From Microbulbifer donghaiensis (GTDB taxonomy: Bacteria; Pseudomonadota; Gammaproteobacteria; Pseudomonadales; Cellvibrionaceae), in assembly GCF_900129095.1 (NCBI RefSeq), contig NZ_FQVA01000002.1, positions 124,001 through 188,000 of the forward strand: 64,000 nt of DNA, read 5' to 3'. The translations under genes and the position numbers were made by a program. Shown one piece after another: positions 36,869-46,107 of the stretch. Numbering within the stretch: position 1 is the stretch's first letter; each line of letters starts with the position of its first letter. Below the pieces are notes generated by a model. The model saw only the letters and a program-made list of their open reading frames with translations. It was not told the DNA's origin and made no database searches.

Positions 36869-37782
36869 GCGCGCGCGCCTGCTAACAGTTGCTCACGCAG
36901 CGCGCCGTCGTCGGCCAGGCGCAGGATCGCATCCACCCACGCGCGCTGATCCATCGGCACCAGCAAGCCGTTGCGCTCGTGCTCGACGATATCGCCGTAC
37001 ACAGGGCCGGACGCATAAACGCCGACGGCGCCGGCCTGGGTGATATCAAAAAACTTGGTGTGCGAGCGGGCGCGGTTGAATCGGCTATTTATAAGCGGCG
37101 CCAGGCCAATGGCGCGGCCGGGGCGTCCTACCAAAGCCTGGTACGCGGGCCACTTCATCGGGTGCAGCACATGCACCCGCGGCAGCCCCTTGAACAGGCG
37201 GTTCACGGCGGCATCGCCTATCACCTCGAACATCAGCTGCTCGTTGCGCGCCAGCACATCCGCAATCACCGGGCGCAGCCAGCGTATATCCGCACCGTGG
37301 GAGGCGGAACCGTGATAAAACACCGTCAGTGGTGATATTTGTTCCTGCGGCATCAGTGGCCGGGGCGGCAGCAGTTGCGGTTGCCACTCGGCGTATTTCT
37401 GTTGCAGGTAGGGCGTGGAAACCAGCAGGCGGGCCCCGACCGTCCGCAGCCATTTCTGATGCGACCAGCTGTAGCGGACAATCTTTGCCTGGTAGCGCAG
37501 CGGCATGGTCGCAAACGCGCGCCAGTCGAACAGGTCGTCGTCCATAAAGAAATAGACGTTGGCGATGTCAGCGCGATGACGATCGATGAGGGACTGCCAA
37601 GGCTTTGGTACATAGCGGACAAAAATCACAGCCGCACCGGCCAATTTTTCCACCGGCGGCACTTGGGCGAAAGTACAGCGCACGGGCTCTATGCCCCTTT
37701 CCCGCAGGAAGGGAATAACGAAGTAATCGGTAGAGGGATTAGCATTCTCCTCTACGACAAAAACCCGGTCCCCCGCTTTCAA
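36859..37782 (-). CDS. Glycosyltransferase, GT-B type
   Basis: A 307-residue protein resembling family 1/4-type glycosyltransferases. The N-terminal half has RVFVVEENANPSTDYFVIPF and VYFFMDDDLFDWRAF; the C-terminal half has TVFYHGSASHGADI, and INSRFNRARSHTKFFDITQAGAVGVYA followed by NGLLVPMD, typical of the nucleotide-sugar pocket. Which sugar it adds to the capsule repeat is unknown. It is the first gene of a two-gene unit: kpsC starts inside its last codons. Confidence 0.75.
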   Translation of the reverse strand: MKAGDRVFVVEENANPSTDYFVIPFLRERGIEPVRCTFAQVPPVEKLAGAAVIFVRYVPKPWQSLIDRHRADIANVYFFMDDDLFDWRAFATMPLRYQAKIVRYSWSHQKWLRTVGARLLVSTPYLQQKYAEWQPQLLPPRPLMPQEQISPLTVFYHGSASHGADIRWLRPVIADVLARNEQLMFEVIGDAAVNRLFKGLPRVHVLHPMKWPAYQALVGRPGRAIGLAPLINSRFNRARSHTKFFDITQAGAVGVYASGPVYGDIVEHERNGLLVPMDQRAWVDAILRLADDGALREQLLAGARACL

Positions 37783-37885
37783 GACTTACTCCGTATTTGC
37801 ATTACTGATATCAACCTTCGCTCACAGGAATACAGCACGAGCCTCGCTGCTCTGCGGAATCGCCCCAACGACCAATCCCGCCCCT

Positions 37886-37913
37886 CGTCATACCGGCGCA
37901 TGACGGTATCCAG
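37886..37913. repeat. Family A unit
   Basis: CGTCATACCGGCGCATGACG followed by GTATCCAG is a degenerate single unit in the 220-bp gap between the NTase gene and the glycosyltransferase gene. Confidence 0.6.
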
Positions 37914-38002
37914 CCCCTCGGATTCCTCTATCACTACAGGAGCCTGCTCTCGGCGCAACAGCTCCGCGACAGCAACGCCGAGCCGGACTCAGACGCAACT
38001 GC

Positions 38003-38554
38003 TTACCCTTCTCCACGCCTCGCCAGTTCTCGCAGCTTTTTAATATCGCGGGAGTCGGCGCCCTCATCCTTGGCATAGGCCAGGAGCTCGTCGTAATCAA
38101 CGTCGCAATGGCTAGCCACCAAAACTGCCTGGTCCCAAGACTGGCGATCGTTCCAGTGCCAAAAAGCGGCCAGACGATCCATCACACACAAGGTTGGTGT
38201 TATGACACGCAGCGGCCCCCACTTCGTGTCCATCCTCGGTATATCGTCGTGCTGCACCATACGGCTGCCAAACTCCAGGGGTGCCGCCGGGAACTCCAAA
38301 AACAGGTCGGTGTGCGGGTGCGTAAAATGGCGCTTGTCGCTCGCCAACGTAAATCCTAGAGGCGCCAACGCAGAGGACAACCGATCACGCCGCTCTGACG
38401 TGACGAAATCCAGATCCTTCGACTCGTACTGGTTGTCGGAATAAATACTGACAGCGCCACCACCAGACAAAGTGGCTTTAATGCCCGCTGCTTCAAGAGC
38501 CTGGCTGACAAGAGCGGCCAGCTCTACTGCTGATGTGTCCGCCTTGATCGCCAT
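38003..38554 (-). CDS. Nucleotidyltransferase-fold protein, possible toxin
   Basis: A 183-residue protein with a nucleotidyltransferase-like pattern: LSGGGAVSIYSDNQYESKDLDFV near residues 29-51 gives the GG and DxD elements, and FWHWNDRQSWDQAVL lies further on. AbiEii-type and related toxins share this fold. Its start lies 3 bp after the winged-helix gene, with AAGGAG upstream, so the two are co-transcribed. The role is inferred from the pairing; it could also be a domain of another nucleotidyltransferase group. Confidence 0.6.
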   Translation of the reverse strand: MAIKADTSAVELAALVSQALEAAGIKATLSGGGAVSIYSDNQYESKDLDFVTSERRDRLSSALAPLGFTLASDKRHFTHPHTDLFLEFPAAPLEFGSRMVQHDDIPRMDTKWGPLRVITPTLCVMDRLAAFWHWNDRQSWDQAVLVASHCDVDYDELLAYAKDEGADSRDIKKLRELARRGEG

Positions 38555-38557
38555 GGG

Positions 38558-38896
38558 CTACAGCTCCTTACCGCTACGACGCGGCCGCTGGCGCTGGCGA
38601 AAGTATTGCCGGGTGATTTCCTCGGGCAGACGCTCCAGCTCGGCCTCGAGGAATTTACGCAAGTCCTTCACCGTGGCGCTACGCGGGTTCCACGTGAACA
38701 CCCGCGCCCGGCCGACCTCTCGGCTCACCAATATGCCGTCGGCTTCCAGGCGCCTTAGCTGCCGCTGGATAGCCATATGCGACACACCGAAAGTATCTGC
38801 GATCCGGCGGGCGTGGCCCTCGCCATAGTTCTGCAGGAACAGCAAAGTCTGCGCCGCAGATCTGCTACCGAACAGGGCCTCGAGTGCGGGATTCAT
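38558..38896 (-). CDS. Winged-helix regulator, possible antitoxin
   Basis: A 112-residue protein with a winged helix: ARRIADTFGVSHMAIQRQLR as helix-turn-helix and LEADGILVSREVGRARVFTWN as wing. The basic C-terminal tail (RQRQRPRRSGKEL) could reach DNA or the partner. It precedes the NTase gene by 3 bp. A strong palindrome covers its leader (38909-38959), suggesting self-repression. The pair has no evident link to capsule synthesis. Confidence 0.7.
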   Translation of the reverse strand: MNPALEALFGSRSAAQTLLFLQNYGEGHARRIADTFGVSHMAIQRQLRRLEADGILVSREVGRARVFTWNPRSATVKDLRKFLEAELERLPEEITRQYFRQRQRPRRSGKEL

Positions 38897-38908
38897 GGGG
38901 AGACTCCA

Positions 38909-38959
38909 TGGCTACAAACTGTGGCCATATTGCCACAGCTTGTAGCCATATGGCTACAA
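38909..38959. promoter_or_regulatory. Palindromic operator upstream of the winged-helix gene
   Basis: Three copies of TGGCTACAA (38909 forward, 38940 reverse, 38951 forward) form a perfect 20-bp palindrome TTGTAGCCATATGGCTACAA (38940-38959) and a wider imperfect one with 17-bp arms and 6-bp spacer (38909-38948). It starts 12 bp upstream of the winged-helix ATG, as expected for an autoregulated pair. Confidence 0.75.
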
Positions 38960-38984
38960 CGTTAGGCCAGCCCCACCCTATATC

Positions 38985-39148
38985 GTCATTCCGGCGACTC
39001 GACGGAGCAGCGCAGCTCACGCCGGACTGCGAAGGCAAGGATGCCGAAGCGAGCACGCGCAAAGCGCGTGGCCCACAGGGCGTGGTGCAGGAGCACCACC
39101 TAATTCAGGTGCCACCAAACTGGATACCGGCATTCGCCGGTATGACGA
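38985..39148. repeat. Split family A units
   Basis: CGTCATTCCGGCGACTCGAC (a broken unit) and, about 135 bp on, TGGATACCGGCATTCGCCGG followed by TATGACG face each other across an unrelated stretch (GCGAGCACGCGCAAAGCGCG). They look like the two ends of one element separated by an insertion. Next to the SLC13 stop. Confidence 0.5.
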
Positions 39149-39165
39149 GTATTGTTGACCAGCAC

Positions 39166-40899
39166 TCAAACAGTAAACGGAAACACCAGCGGCAACAGCG
39201 CCAGGACAGTAACCGAGTAAGCGATCGTCAGCGGCAAGCCCGCGCGCATAAAATCCCTCAGGTGATAACCACCGAGGTTCTGCACCATCAGGTTGGTCTG
39301 GTAACCGAAGGGAGTCAGGAAGCTGGCGCTGGCCCCGTAGGCCACCGCCATGACGAACGGCGTCCAGCTCACACCGAAGCTCTCCGCCAGGCTCCACGCC
39401 AGCGGAAATGCCAGTGCGGCGGCGGCGTTGTTGGTCATTAACTCCGTCAGCGCCACCGTCAGCAGGAAAATGCCCACCAGTGCAACAAAGGGCCCCGCCC
39501 CCTGCAGACTGTTGCGCAGCCCGTCGGCCAGCAAATCCGCCAGGCCACTACCGGAGAAGGCCTCCGCCAGCACCAATGCGCTGGCGATAATCATCCAGAT
39601 CTCAAACGGGAAACGGCGCTGCAGTTCGGTGGTTGAAACAATACCCAGGGCGATCATGCCGCCGAGCAGCAGGATCATGCCTTTCAGCAGTGAGAAATAG
39701 CCCAGCGCGGCACCGGCGATCACCACACCAAAGCCCAGCCCCAGCAACCAGTTGTCCCGGCGGGAAAGCTGACGCTGCACCTCGCCGCCACTGATCACGT
39801 AGAAGTTCTTGTCAATATTGCGGTGGTGCTTGAAATCGGACCCCACCGCGAGCAGCAGCGCATCGCCGGCCTGCAACTCGATCTCACCGAGCTTGCCCGA
39901 CAGCCGGTCACCGCCGCGGCGCATCGCCACCACGGCGGCGTCGAAACGGGTGCGGAACTGGCAGCTCTTCAGGGTTTGCCCGAGGATGCTGGAGTTAGGC
40001 GTCAACACCACTTCCGTCAGGTTGATGTCCAGCGATTTGTCTTCCAGCGCAAACAAGTGCAGGCCCTGTATATCCTGCAGGCGCCCCAGGTCGCGCACGT
40101 CGCCACTGAAGATCAGCTTGTCGCCGGACCTGATCACTTCCGTCGGCGCCACCGGGCTGATCACCTGCCCGCCGCGCACGATCTCGATCAGATAGAGGGT
40201 TTCCAGCTGGCGCAGCTGGTTCTGCTCCACAGTGCGGCCATCCAGCGGCGAATCCGCCACCACTTCCGCCTCCAGCAGGTACTCGGCCACCGGCTCCTCC
40301 GCGCCCCGCCCTTCGGGCAGCAGGCGGTTGCACAGCAGCAGCACCACCAGTCCCACGACCGCAGCCGCCAAACCCACCGGCAGGAACGCGAAAAAATCCA
40401 GCCCGGCGACACCGCGATCCAGCACAAAGCTGTTCACGATCAGGTTGGTGGAAGTGCCGATCAGGGTCAGGGTGCCGCCGAGTATTGCGGCATAGGACAG
40501 CGGCAGCAGCAGCTTCGCCGCCGGGTATTTGCGCTGCGCCTTTACGCTGGAGGCCAGCGCGGCCACCACCGCGGTATTGTTCAGGAACGCAGAGCTCGCT
40601 GCAGTCGCAAAGGTCAGGCGCAGCAGGCTGCCCTTGAGGGAACCATTGATCAGGCGATCGGAGATGGCCCGCAGCCAGCGGGTCTTCTCCAGCCCCAGCG
40701 ACACCAGCAGCAGCGCCACCAGCGTCACCAGCCCCGGGTTCACCGCCTTCTGTAACACCGACTCCGCCGGCACCAGCCCGGTAAGGAAACAGGCGGCCGC
40801 CGCCGTGGCGAAAACCATGGAAGATCGGAAGCGCGTAAAGATGAGGGCGGCGATTACCAGGAAAAAGATACCGGCAACGACGAGCTGGGTAAGTGTCAT
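39166..40899 (-). CDS. SLC13-family anion permease with two RCK-C domains
   Basis: A 577-residue inner-membrane transporter with about 11 helices. Two TrkA-C (RCK-C) domains (about 205-290 and 295-380) divide the membrane part. The conserved substrate loops are FLNNTAVVAALASS with TLIGTSTNLIVNSF, and LMTNNAAAALAFPLA with FLTPFGYQTNLMV near the end. Members carry sulfate or dicarboxylates with Na+. In this locus, beside three sulfotransferase-like genes, sulfate import is attractive but not shown. It follows the AT-rich island and precedes the winged-helix pair. Confidence 0.85.
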   Translation of the reverse strand: MTLTQLVVAGIFFLVIAALIFTRFRSSMVFATAAAACFLTGLVPAESVLQKAVNPGLVTLVALLLVSLGLEKTRWLRAISDRLINGSLKGSLLRLTFATAASSAFLNNTAVVAALASSVKAQRKYPAAKLLLPLSYAAILGGTLTLIGTSTNLIVNSFVLDRGVAGLDFFAFLPVGLAAAVVGLVVLLLCNRLLPEGRGAEEPVAEYLLEAEVVADSPLDGRTVEQNQLRQLETLYLIEIVRGGQVISPVAPTEVIRSGDKLIFSGDVRDLGRLQDIQGLHLFALEDKSLDINLTEVVLTPNSSILGQTLKSCQFRTRFDAAVVAMRRGGDRLSGKLGEIELQAGDALLLAVGSDFKHHRNIDKNFYVISGGEVQRQLSRRDNWLLGLGFGVVIAGAALGYFSLLKGMILLLGGMIALGIVSTTELQRRFPFEIWMIIASALVLAEAFSGSGLADLLADGLRNSLQGAGPFVALVGIFLLTVALTELMTNNAAAALAFPLAWSLAESFGVSWTPFVMAVAYGASASFLTPFGYQTNLMVQNLGGYHLRDFMRAGLPLTIAYSVTVLALLPLVFPFTV

Positions 40900-41061
40900 G
40901 GAGTCATATTGCCGGTTGGGTCACCCTGTTCGAATGACTACTTTTTATACATTTGATGTGGAATGGGCAATTATGCCAAATCTGCCGCCGCCGCCCAAAG
41001 TATTTACAGCTATCAGCTTATAGCCGGACTTTTCCATCCCAATCTGAGCCGGAATATGGAA

Positions 41062-43311
41062 TCAGGCCAGCGAAAAATCCTCGTGCACCAGAGTGAGGTT
41101 CGGGTTGTAGGCCGGATCCGTGTCCAACTGATTTCCCCAGCGCTTGCGCATATACTCCGCCTCGCGCTGCGCCCGGCGGCGCTTGGCCATGGTGTCGTCG
41201 GCACCACGGGACACGGACTCGTGGTGATAGAGTTCCGCATTAGGCGTCCACAGATTGCGGTAGCCCGCCTCACGTACTTTCAGGCATAAATCCACGTCAT
41301 TGAACGACACGGCCAGGTTTTCTTCATCCAGGCCGCCGACCTCTTCAAATACCGACTTGCGCAGCAACAGGCAGGCACCGGTTACCGCAGAAAGATTCTG
41401 CACCAGATGCAAACGGGAGAAATAGCCGTAGTCGTGGCGGTGGAAATATTTGTGGGCATGCCCCGCCACGCCACCGATTCCCAGGATCACGCCACCGTGC
41501 TGGATGGTATCGTTGGGGTAATAGAGCTTGGCCCCCACGCAACCGATTTCCGGTCTGCAGGCCTGGCTCACCATCTCACGCAGCCAGTCGCCATTGATCG
41601 GCTCAATATCGTTATTGATCAGGCCCAGGATCTCACCTTTCGCCAATCGCGCACCGAAGTTATTGATGGCGGAATAATTGAAAGGGTAATCCCAGCGGTG
41701 TACCGATACCCGCGGATCCGCGCTCACCTCGCGCAGGTATGCCAGCGTCCTTTCGCAACGACTCTGGTTATCGAGAATCAGCAACTCGAAATTCGGATAT
41801 TCGGTACGGGCCAGAATCGCATCGACACAGGGCTTCAGGATGTCATAGCCATCCCGGGTCGGAACCAGCAGGCTGACCAGTGGCGTCAGTTCGGGCAAAT
41901 CCCAACGTACACAATAGGTATTGGGCGCGCTGCCCGGCTCGACCCTGGCGGGAAGCGACTCGCGCTGCAGGTAATCGGCGACGGCACGCAGCCCCGCCTT
42001 CATTGCATAACCTTTATTGGCGCCGGCCTGTGCGGTGGATCCGGAAATAGCCCGCCAGTGGTACAGGACTTCGGGGATATGTACTACGTTATCAGCGTTT
42101 AAATACGGCAGGCAGCGGAGCAGCAAATCATGATCCTGGCTGCCCTCGGTACCCTCACGAAAGCCGCCAACTTTCTTAACCACATCTGCCTTTAATACCG
42201 TCAAGTGGCAGATATAGTTCTGCGACAGCAGCAGATCCGGGTTCCAGGCTGGCTTGAAGTGCGGATCGAAACGCTCACCGGCCTCGTCGATCTTGTCCTC
42301 ATCGCTGTAAAGCAGCGCGGCATCTGGATTATTCTGCAGCGCAGCGACCACCCGCTCCAGCGCATGGGGCGCCAGCGTATCATCGTGATCCAGCAGCGCG
42401 ACGAAATCACCAGTCGCCATCTCCAGCGCACTGTTGCTGGCGGCCGCAATATGGCCGTTTTGCTGCCGGAACACCACCTGAATACGCGAATCACGGGCCG
42501 CGCATTCCACCAGGAACTCCCGTAACTGGCTATTCCGGGAAGCATCATCGGCGATACAGAGCTGCCAATGCGGATAGGTCTGCGCCAGTACCGAATCGAT
42601 GCAGGCGCGCAACATGGCGATATCAGTATTAAACGTGGGCAACAAAATGGATATCTGCGGCCTGCCGCTCCCGCCCGTGGAGAGAACACTGGTGCGGCGC
42701 TGTTCCACCTCGTAGATCCACTCGCGGTAGTCCCGCCCCTGTTTGCGTCGAGCAAAAGTGTCGTCGTAACGCTCAAGAGCCAGATCCAGCCAATTCAACC
42801 CGAGTTCCTTGGCCTGCTCCTTTACCCGCACAACCACCTGCGCCTTATCCAGGTGGCGGTATTGGGCATGCATATTGCAAAGACGTTGCGCCAAACGGTC
42901 GCGCGCGAACCAGGGCGCCAAACGCACAAAGTGAAAGTGCTCAATGGAAAAAGGCCCTGCCGCCTCCATCGGATCGAAACGGATTGCACGGACTGGCCGC
43001 GGGAAGTAAACCAAGCGCTTGGCTATCTTCCCGGCTCGCAACGGAAGAGAGAACCTCTCCTCCTCGTTAAAGTCCCTACCGGTATCTACATAGAGGCAGG
43101 CATCGGCGCCAGATTTGCAGTGGGAAATCTTCAGCTCCACCATATACCAGCCCGCCGCGAAACGATTTCTGCGGACGGTAAATTGCGGATCGACACCGAG
43201 TGAACACCACTGATAATCACTTTCCTCTGGGCCCGCAGGTTCAATATCCGCGAGTGGCTTGAGGCGGCGCGCCAGGTTCACCCGGAAAAGAGATTTAATA
43301 AAATCGATCAC
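41062..43311 (-). CDS. Large glycosyltransferase with two GT2 domains
   Basis: A 749-residue protein with an N-terminal region of about 215 residues of unrecognised fold (it may bind carbohydrate) and two GT-A domains of family 2. Domain 1 starts ISILLPTFNTDIAMLRACID with FVALLDHDDTLAPHAL (DxD) near 305. Domain 2 starts VSLLVPTRDGYDILKPCVD with LGLINNDIEPINGDWL (DxE) and SFNDVDLCLKVREAGYRN. Such twin enzymes often build a disaccharide repeat. It is the last gene before the sulfotransferase cluster in this direction of reading. Confidence 0.85.
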   Translation of the reverse strand: MIDFIKSLFRVNLARRLKPLADIEPAGPEESDYQWCSLGVDPQFTVRRNRFAAGWYMVELKISHCKSGADACLYVDTGRDFNEEERFSLPLRAGKIAKRLVYFPRPVRAIRFDPMEAAGPFSIEHFHFVRLAPWFARDRLAQRLCNMHAQYRHLDKAQVVVRVKEQAKELGLNWLDLALERYDDTFARRKQGRDYREWIYEVEQRRTSVLSTGGSGRPQISILLPTFNTDIAMLRACIDSVLAQTYPHWQLCIADDASRNSQLREFLVECAARDSRIQVVFRQQNGHIAAASNSALEMATGDFVALLDHDDTLAPHALERVVAALQNNPDAALLYSDEDKIDEAGERFDPHFKPAWNPDLLLSQNYICHLTVLKADVVKKVGGFREGTEGSQDHDLLLRCLPYLNADNVVHIPEVLYHWRAISGSTAQAGANKGYAMKAGLRAVADYLQRESLPARVEPGSAPNTYCVRWDLPELTPLVSLLVPTRDGYDILKPCVDAILARTEYPNFELLILDNQSRCERTLAYLREVSADPRVSVHRWDYPFNYSAINNFGARLAKGEILGLINNDIEPINGDWLREMVSQACRPEIGCVGAKLYYPNDTIQHGGVILGIGGVAGHAHKYFHRHDYGYFSRLHLVQNLSAVTGACLLLRKSVFEEVGGLDEENLAVSFNDVDLCLKVREAGYRNLWTPNAELYHHESVSRGADDTMAKRRRAQREAEYMRKRWGNQLDTDPAYNPNLTLVHEDFSLA

Positions 43312-43343
43312 AATATGAGAATTCTCTGATTACTGCTGAAAAC

Positions 43344-44342
43344 TCAGGACGGAGACTGGATTTTCCACGGACTACGTACCAGCGACTGACCGCTGGATGC
43401 CACCACGCACTCAACGAGGTCACCCGGCTTCAAATGCGAGATGTCGAAGCTGAAACCCACGAAACCACCCCGGGCAACGCCCTTCTCACGCAATCCTGGC
43501 CGGTCCTGATTAGCTACCGCTTCAGCAATTACTTCACCATTCACCCTAGCTTGAACTGTTACCGGATCATCACCTTCGTCTGCGACGGCCCAGCCGTCAA
43601 GGTTCTTGTCGCCCGCACGCATCAGGGTACCGGCGACGAACGGTTCCTGCCGCTCAAATAGGCGCCTGCGCCATTCGAACTGTTCTTTGGCCAAATTATA
43701 AAAGCGGATTTCCGCCGCATTCAGGCGGCGCAGTTCTGCCTCCTGCTCGGCAGTGACTTCATAGGGCTCTGTATAGCTATCCCGGCTCAAATTCTCACTT
43801 AAGGCCGGGATTTGAAGCCCAAACTTATGGTTTAGCAATGCCAGTGATTCCTGATAGTGTTCCGTAAAACCAAGAAAACCCAATGCCGGCCAAGGGAGGT
43901 GATCCAAAATTCGGCGTTGCCGATTGATATTTTGCTTCGCCCTATAAAAGGCTTCGAAATCTCCTGTGAAGCCATTGTGGCGCACGAAATGTCTGAACTC
44001 CGAAATGGTGCGCTGTATTGGATCACGAAGAAAAGTCACCATGCGTCTGATGCCGAAGATAGGCGCATAGCGAACGGCATGAAAGTGACCCGTTAGAAGC
44101 AGATAGCCCTCATTTTCAAACGCCTTTTTAAATCTCCATCCATCCGGAACTTTTGTCACCCAATGGTTCACTATCTCACTGGTTTCCGGTGATTCCGGGC
44201 CATAGTCTCGACAAATGCGCTCCGGACCAAAAAACGCATCCGCACCGTAACGAAAGCTAGTGCCCGCCGTCTTGGGGATATGGATAAAAACAAAAGGTTT
44301 CACTAAAGAACACAACCTTAAAAATATAAACTTTACATCCAA
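43344..44342 (-). CDS. Sulfotransferase family protein with C-terminal extra domain
   Basis: A 332-residue PAPS-dependent sulfotransferase candidate. The 5'-phosphosulfate loop is FIHIPKTAGTSFRYG near residue 20; the 3'-phosphate motif is FLRDPIQRTISEFRH near 105-118. A C-terminal part (about 235-332) with AGDKNLDGWAVAD and GFVGFSFDISHL looks like a beta domain, perhaps for binding the glycan. ATG 44342 has no clear ribosome site; a GTG at 44303, after AAGG, is possible. Composition turns AT-rich around its 5' end. Confidence 0.8.
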   Translation of the reverse strand: MDVKFIFLRLCSLVKPFVFIHIPKTAGTSFRYGADAFFGPERICRDYGPESPETSEIVNHWVTKVPDGWRFKKAFENEGYLLLTGHFHAVRYAPIFGIRRMVTFLRDPIQRTISEFRHFVRHNGFTGDFEAFYRAKQNINRQRRILDHLPWPALGFLGFTEHYQESLALLNHKFGLQIPALSENLSRDSYTEPYEVTAEQEAELRRLNAAEIRFYNLAKEQFEWRRRLFERQEPFVAGTLMRAGDKNLDGWAVADEGDDPVTVQARVNGEVIAEAVANQDRPGLREKGVARGGFVGFSFDISHLKPGDLVECVVASSGQSLVRSPWKIQSPS

Positions 44343-44853
44343 CTCGCATCAGTGCATGCGAAAAATCAAGTAAACTTTGGCATCAAATATTACACTAGCC
44401 CAATTAAAAACCGTCATCGAAAGGAATAAATGCCTAAATAGCCATCGAATCGTAGTACTGATGGCTATTCAGCCAACGCCGAGAGTCCATACCGGGATCA
44501 TGAATTGAGCCCACGAGCGACTATCGCACAAACTTAAACCAAAGACATTCCCAAGTAACTTTACCCTGCCCCCATTATTGAGGTGACGCCGCGAACTATT
44601 GCAAGGACCAAAACTAATCGAGCAATGTCTACCGACTAACGCGCAAGACCTTCAAGCCTCTATTAGTCAACTGATTAAAAATCCCGTAACCTTCTGACCT
44701 TGCCAACGAAATACCCCCACCTAAAAACTTAACCCCGCCCCCTTAAACTTTAACCAGCGATTATTAATCAGGGTGACGACAATATTAGCCTATAGCTCAT
44801 AGCCAAAAATACAACCTCAAAAAATTACCAGAAAAATAAATTACTCACACTTA
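44343..44853. other. AT-rich gap of 511 bp
   Basis: No gene, RNA or clear repeat found. The sequence is AT-rich with many short C runs. It may be eroded coding sequence left from the transfer that brought the neighbouring genes, and it must hold the promoter of the sulfotransferase gene if that is not read through. Confidence 0.4.
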
Positions 44854-46056
44854 CTATACGCCCGCCATCAAATCTATTGATTCCAAAACATGATTAGATT
44901 CAACAGTCCAAGGAGAAAAAATTGGCTTGTTAACGTCCTGCAAATCGCCAAAAACAAAACCATACTTTTTCTCTGTCGAATCATAAATATGCGCGTGCTG
45001 TCGAACTGTATGAGTAAAACTCTCAATATCTACAACTTTTACCCCAGGCCTACTGAATACCGAATTCAGCATTCCGCTACCAGAGGGGCCCACAACAAAC
45101 TCTGCGTTGCGCATTAACCTTATTTGCTGTGAAAACGATAACGTCTCTGGATACGCAATTGAAAAGCCCAGATCCATCAGGCTTCGCTCTACCTCATCCT
45201 CATTAATTAATGGCCGATAATTCGGCCTGTTAATTTTAGAAAGATTCCGGGACAGGTACACTTTTTTAGAAAACTCAAAGTCATCAGTCGCAGTGGAGCC
45301 TGTAAAATCTGAAAACTCATCAATTAATTCATAAATATTCGGGTGAAAAGAGCCCTCCACATCAGTCTGGCCAACTGCAAAAAACTTCTCTAGTGGAACA
45401 CCACAAATTTCACTAAATTCATAAACACACAGATGATCTAGTCTCAATAACAAAAGTGCACTCATCAACCAGGGAGTTCTTTCAGGAACCACAATATAAT
45501 CGATTCGATCAATTGCATATCGAGATAGAATCAATAATTGCGGAAGCATCCTAAATAGAAAAGAGCCATAATTTCCAGACTCCACGCCATGAACAACTAT
45601 CCCCACCCCCTTAGGCTGAACTCCGGAGTGAGGGGCTCGGTATGTGATTGAAAGTGAGTTCCTTCTATGTTTCCAAATATAGCCCTTATGCTTATTTAGC
45701 GGCTTTTTAATAAAATCATCTATTAATTTACTGCCAGAAAAATCGATGAGACTATCACAGCTTGATAAAAATGCATCTCGCCCAACAACCCTAGCGTCAT
45801 CCAACTCCAAAACAGATACTGGCGCTTTATTGACAACTTTCTTTGATACACCTTTTAAGCAATCACTATCAAATGGATTGCCAATGATAAATTCTGGACC
45901 ACGATGCGCGGTTTGCACAGCGCCGTACAAATCAACACAAAAATCACTCAAATCGGACGAGTTAACAGAAGTATAAAGCACATCATTTCTGCAAATGACA
46001 TCAGGTGCCAGTTTGCGCCCACTTAAAAAATCCTCTATATCTTTTGCGCTTAACAT
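44854..46056 (-). CDS. GT61-type glycosyltransferase (DUF563)
   Basis: A 400-residue protein of the DUF563/GT61 type. VYLSRNLSKINRPNYRPLINEDEV near residue 268 and FVVGPSGSGMLNSVFSRPGVKVVDIES near 340 are the family's hallmark segments, and GNYGSFLFRMLPQLLIL matches its central part. Family members add xylose, N-acetylglucosamine or arabinose to glycans; the donor here is unknown. Codon use is AT-rich and unlike the flanking kps genes. It lies between two sulfotransferase genes. Confidence 0.8.
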   Translation of the reverse strand: MLSAKDIEDFLSGRKLAPDVICRNDVLYTSVNSSDLSDFCVDLYGAVQTAHRGPEFIIGNPFDSDCLKGVSKKVVNKAPVSVLELDDARVVGRDAFLSSCDSLIDFSGSKLIDDFIKKPLNKHKGYIWKHRRNSLSITYRAPHSGVQPKGVGIVVHGVESGNYGSFLFRMLPQLLILSRYAIDRIDYIVVPERTPWLMSALLLLRLDHLCVYEFSEICGVPLEKFFAVGQTDVEGSFHPNIYELIDEFSDFTGSTATDDFEFSKKVYLSRNLSKINRPNYRPLINEDEVERSLMDLGFSIAYPETLSFSQQIRLMRNAEFVVGPSGSGMLNSVFSRPGVKVVDIESFTHTVRQHAHIYDSTEKKYGFVFGDLQDVNKPIFSPWTVESNHVLESIDLMAGV

Positions 46057-46107
46057 ATAAAACCAAAATAATGATTAAGGAGCCAAACCAACAATAAATT
46101 ATCCAAA

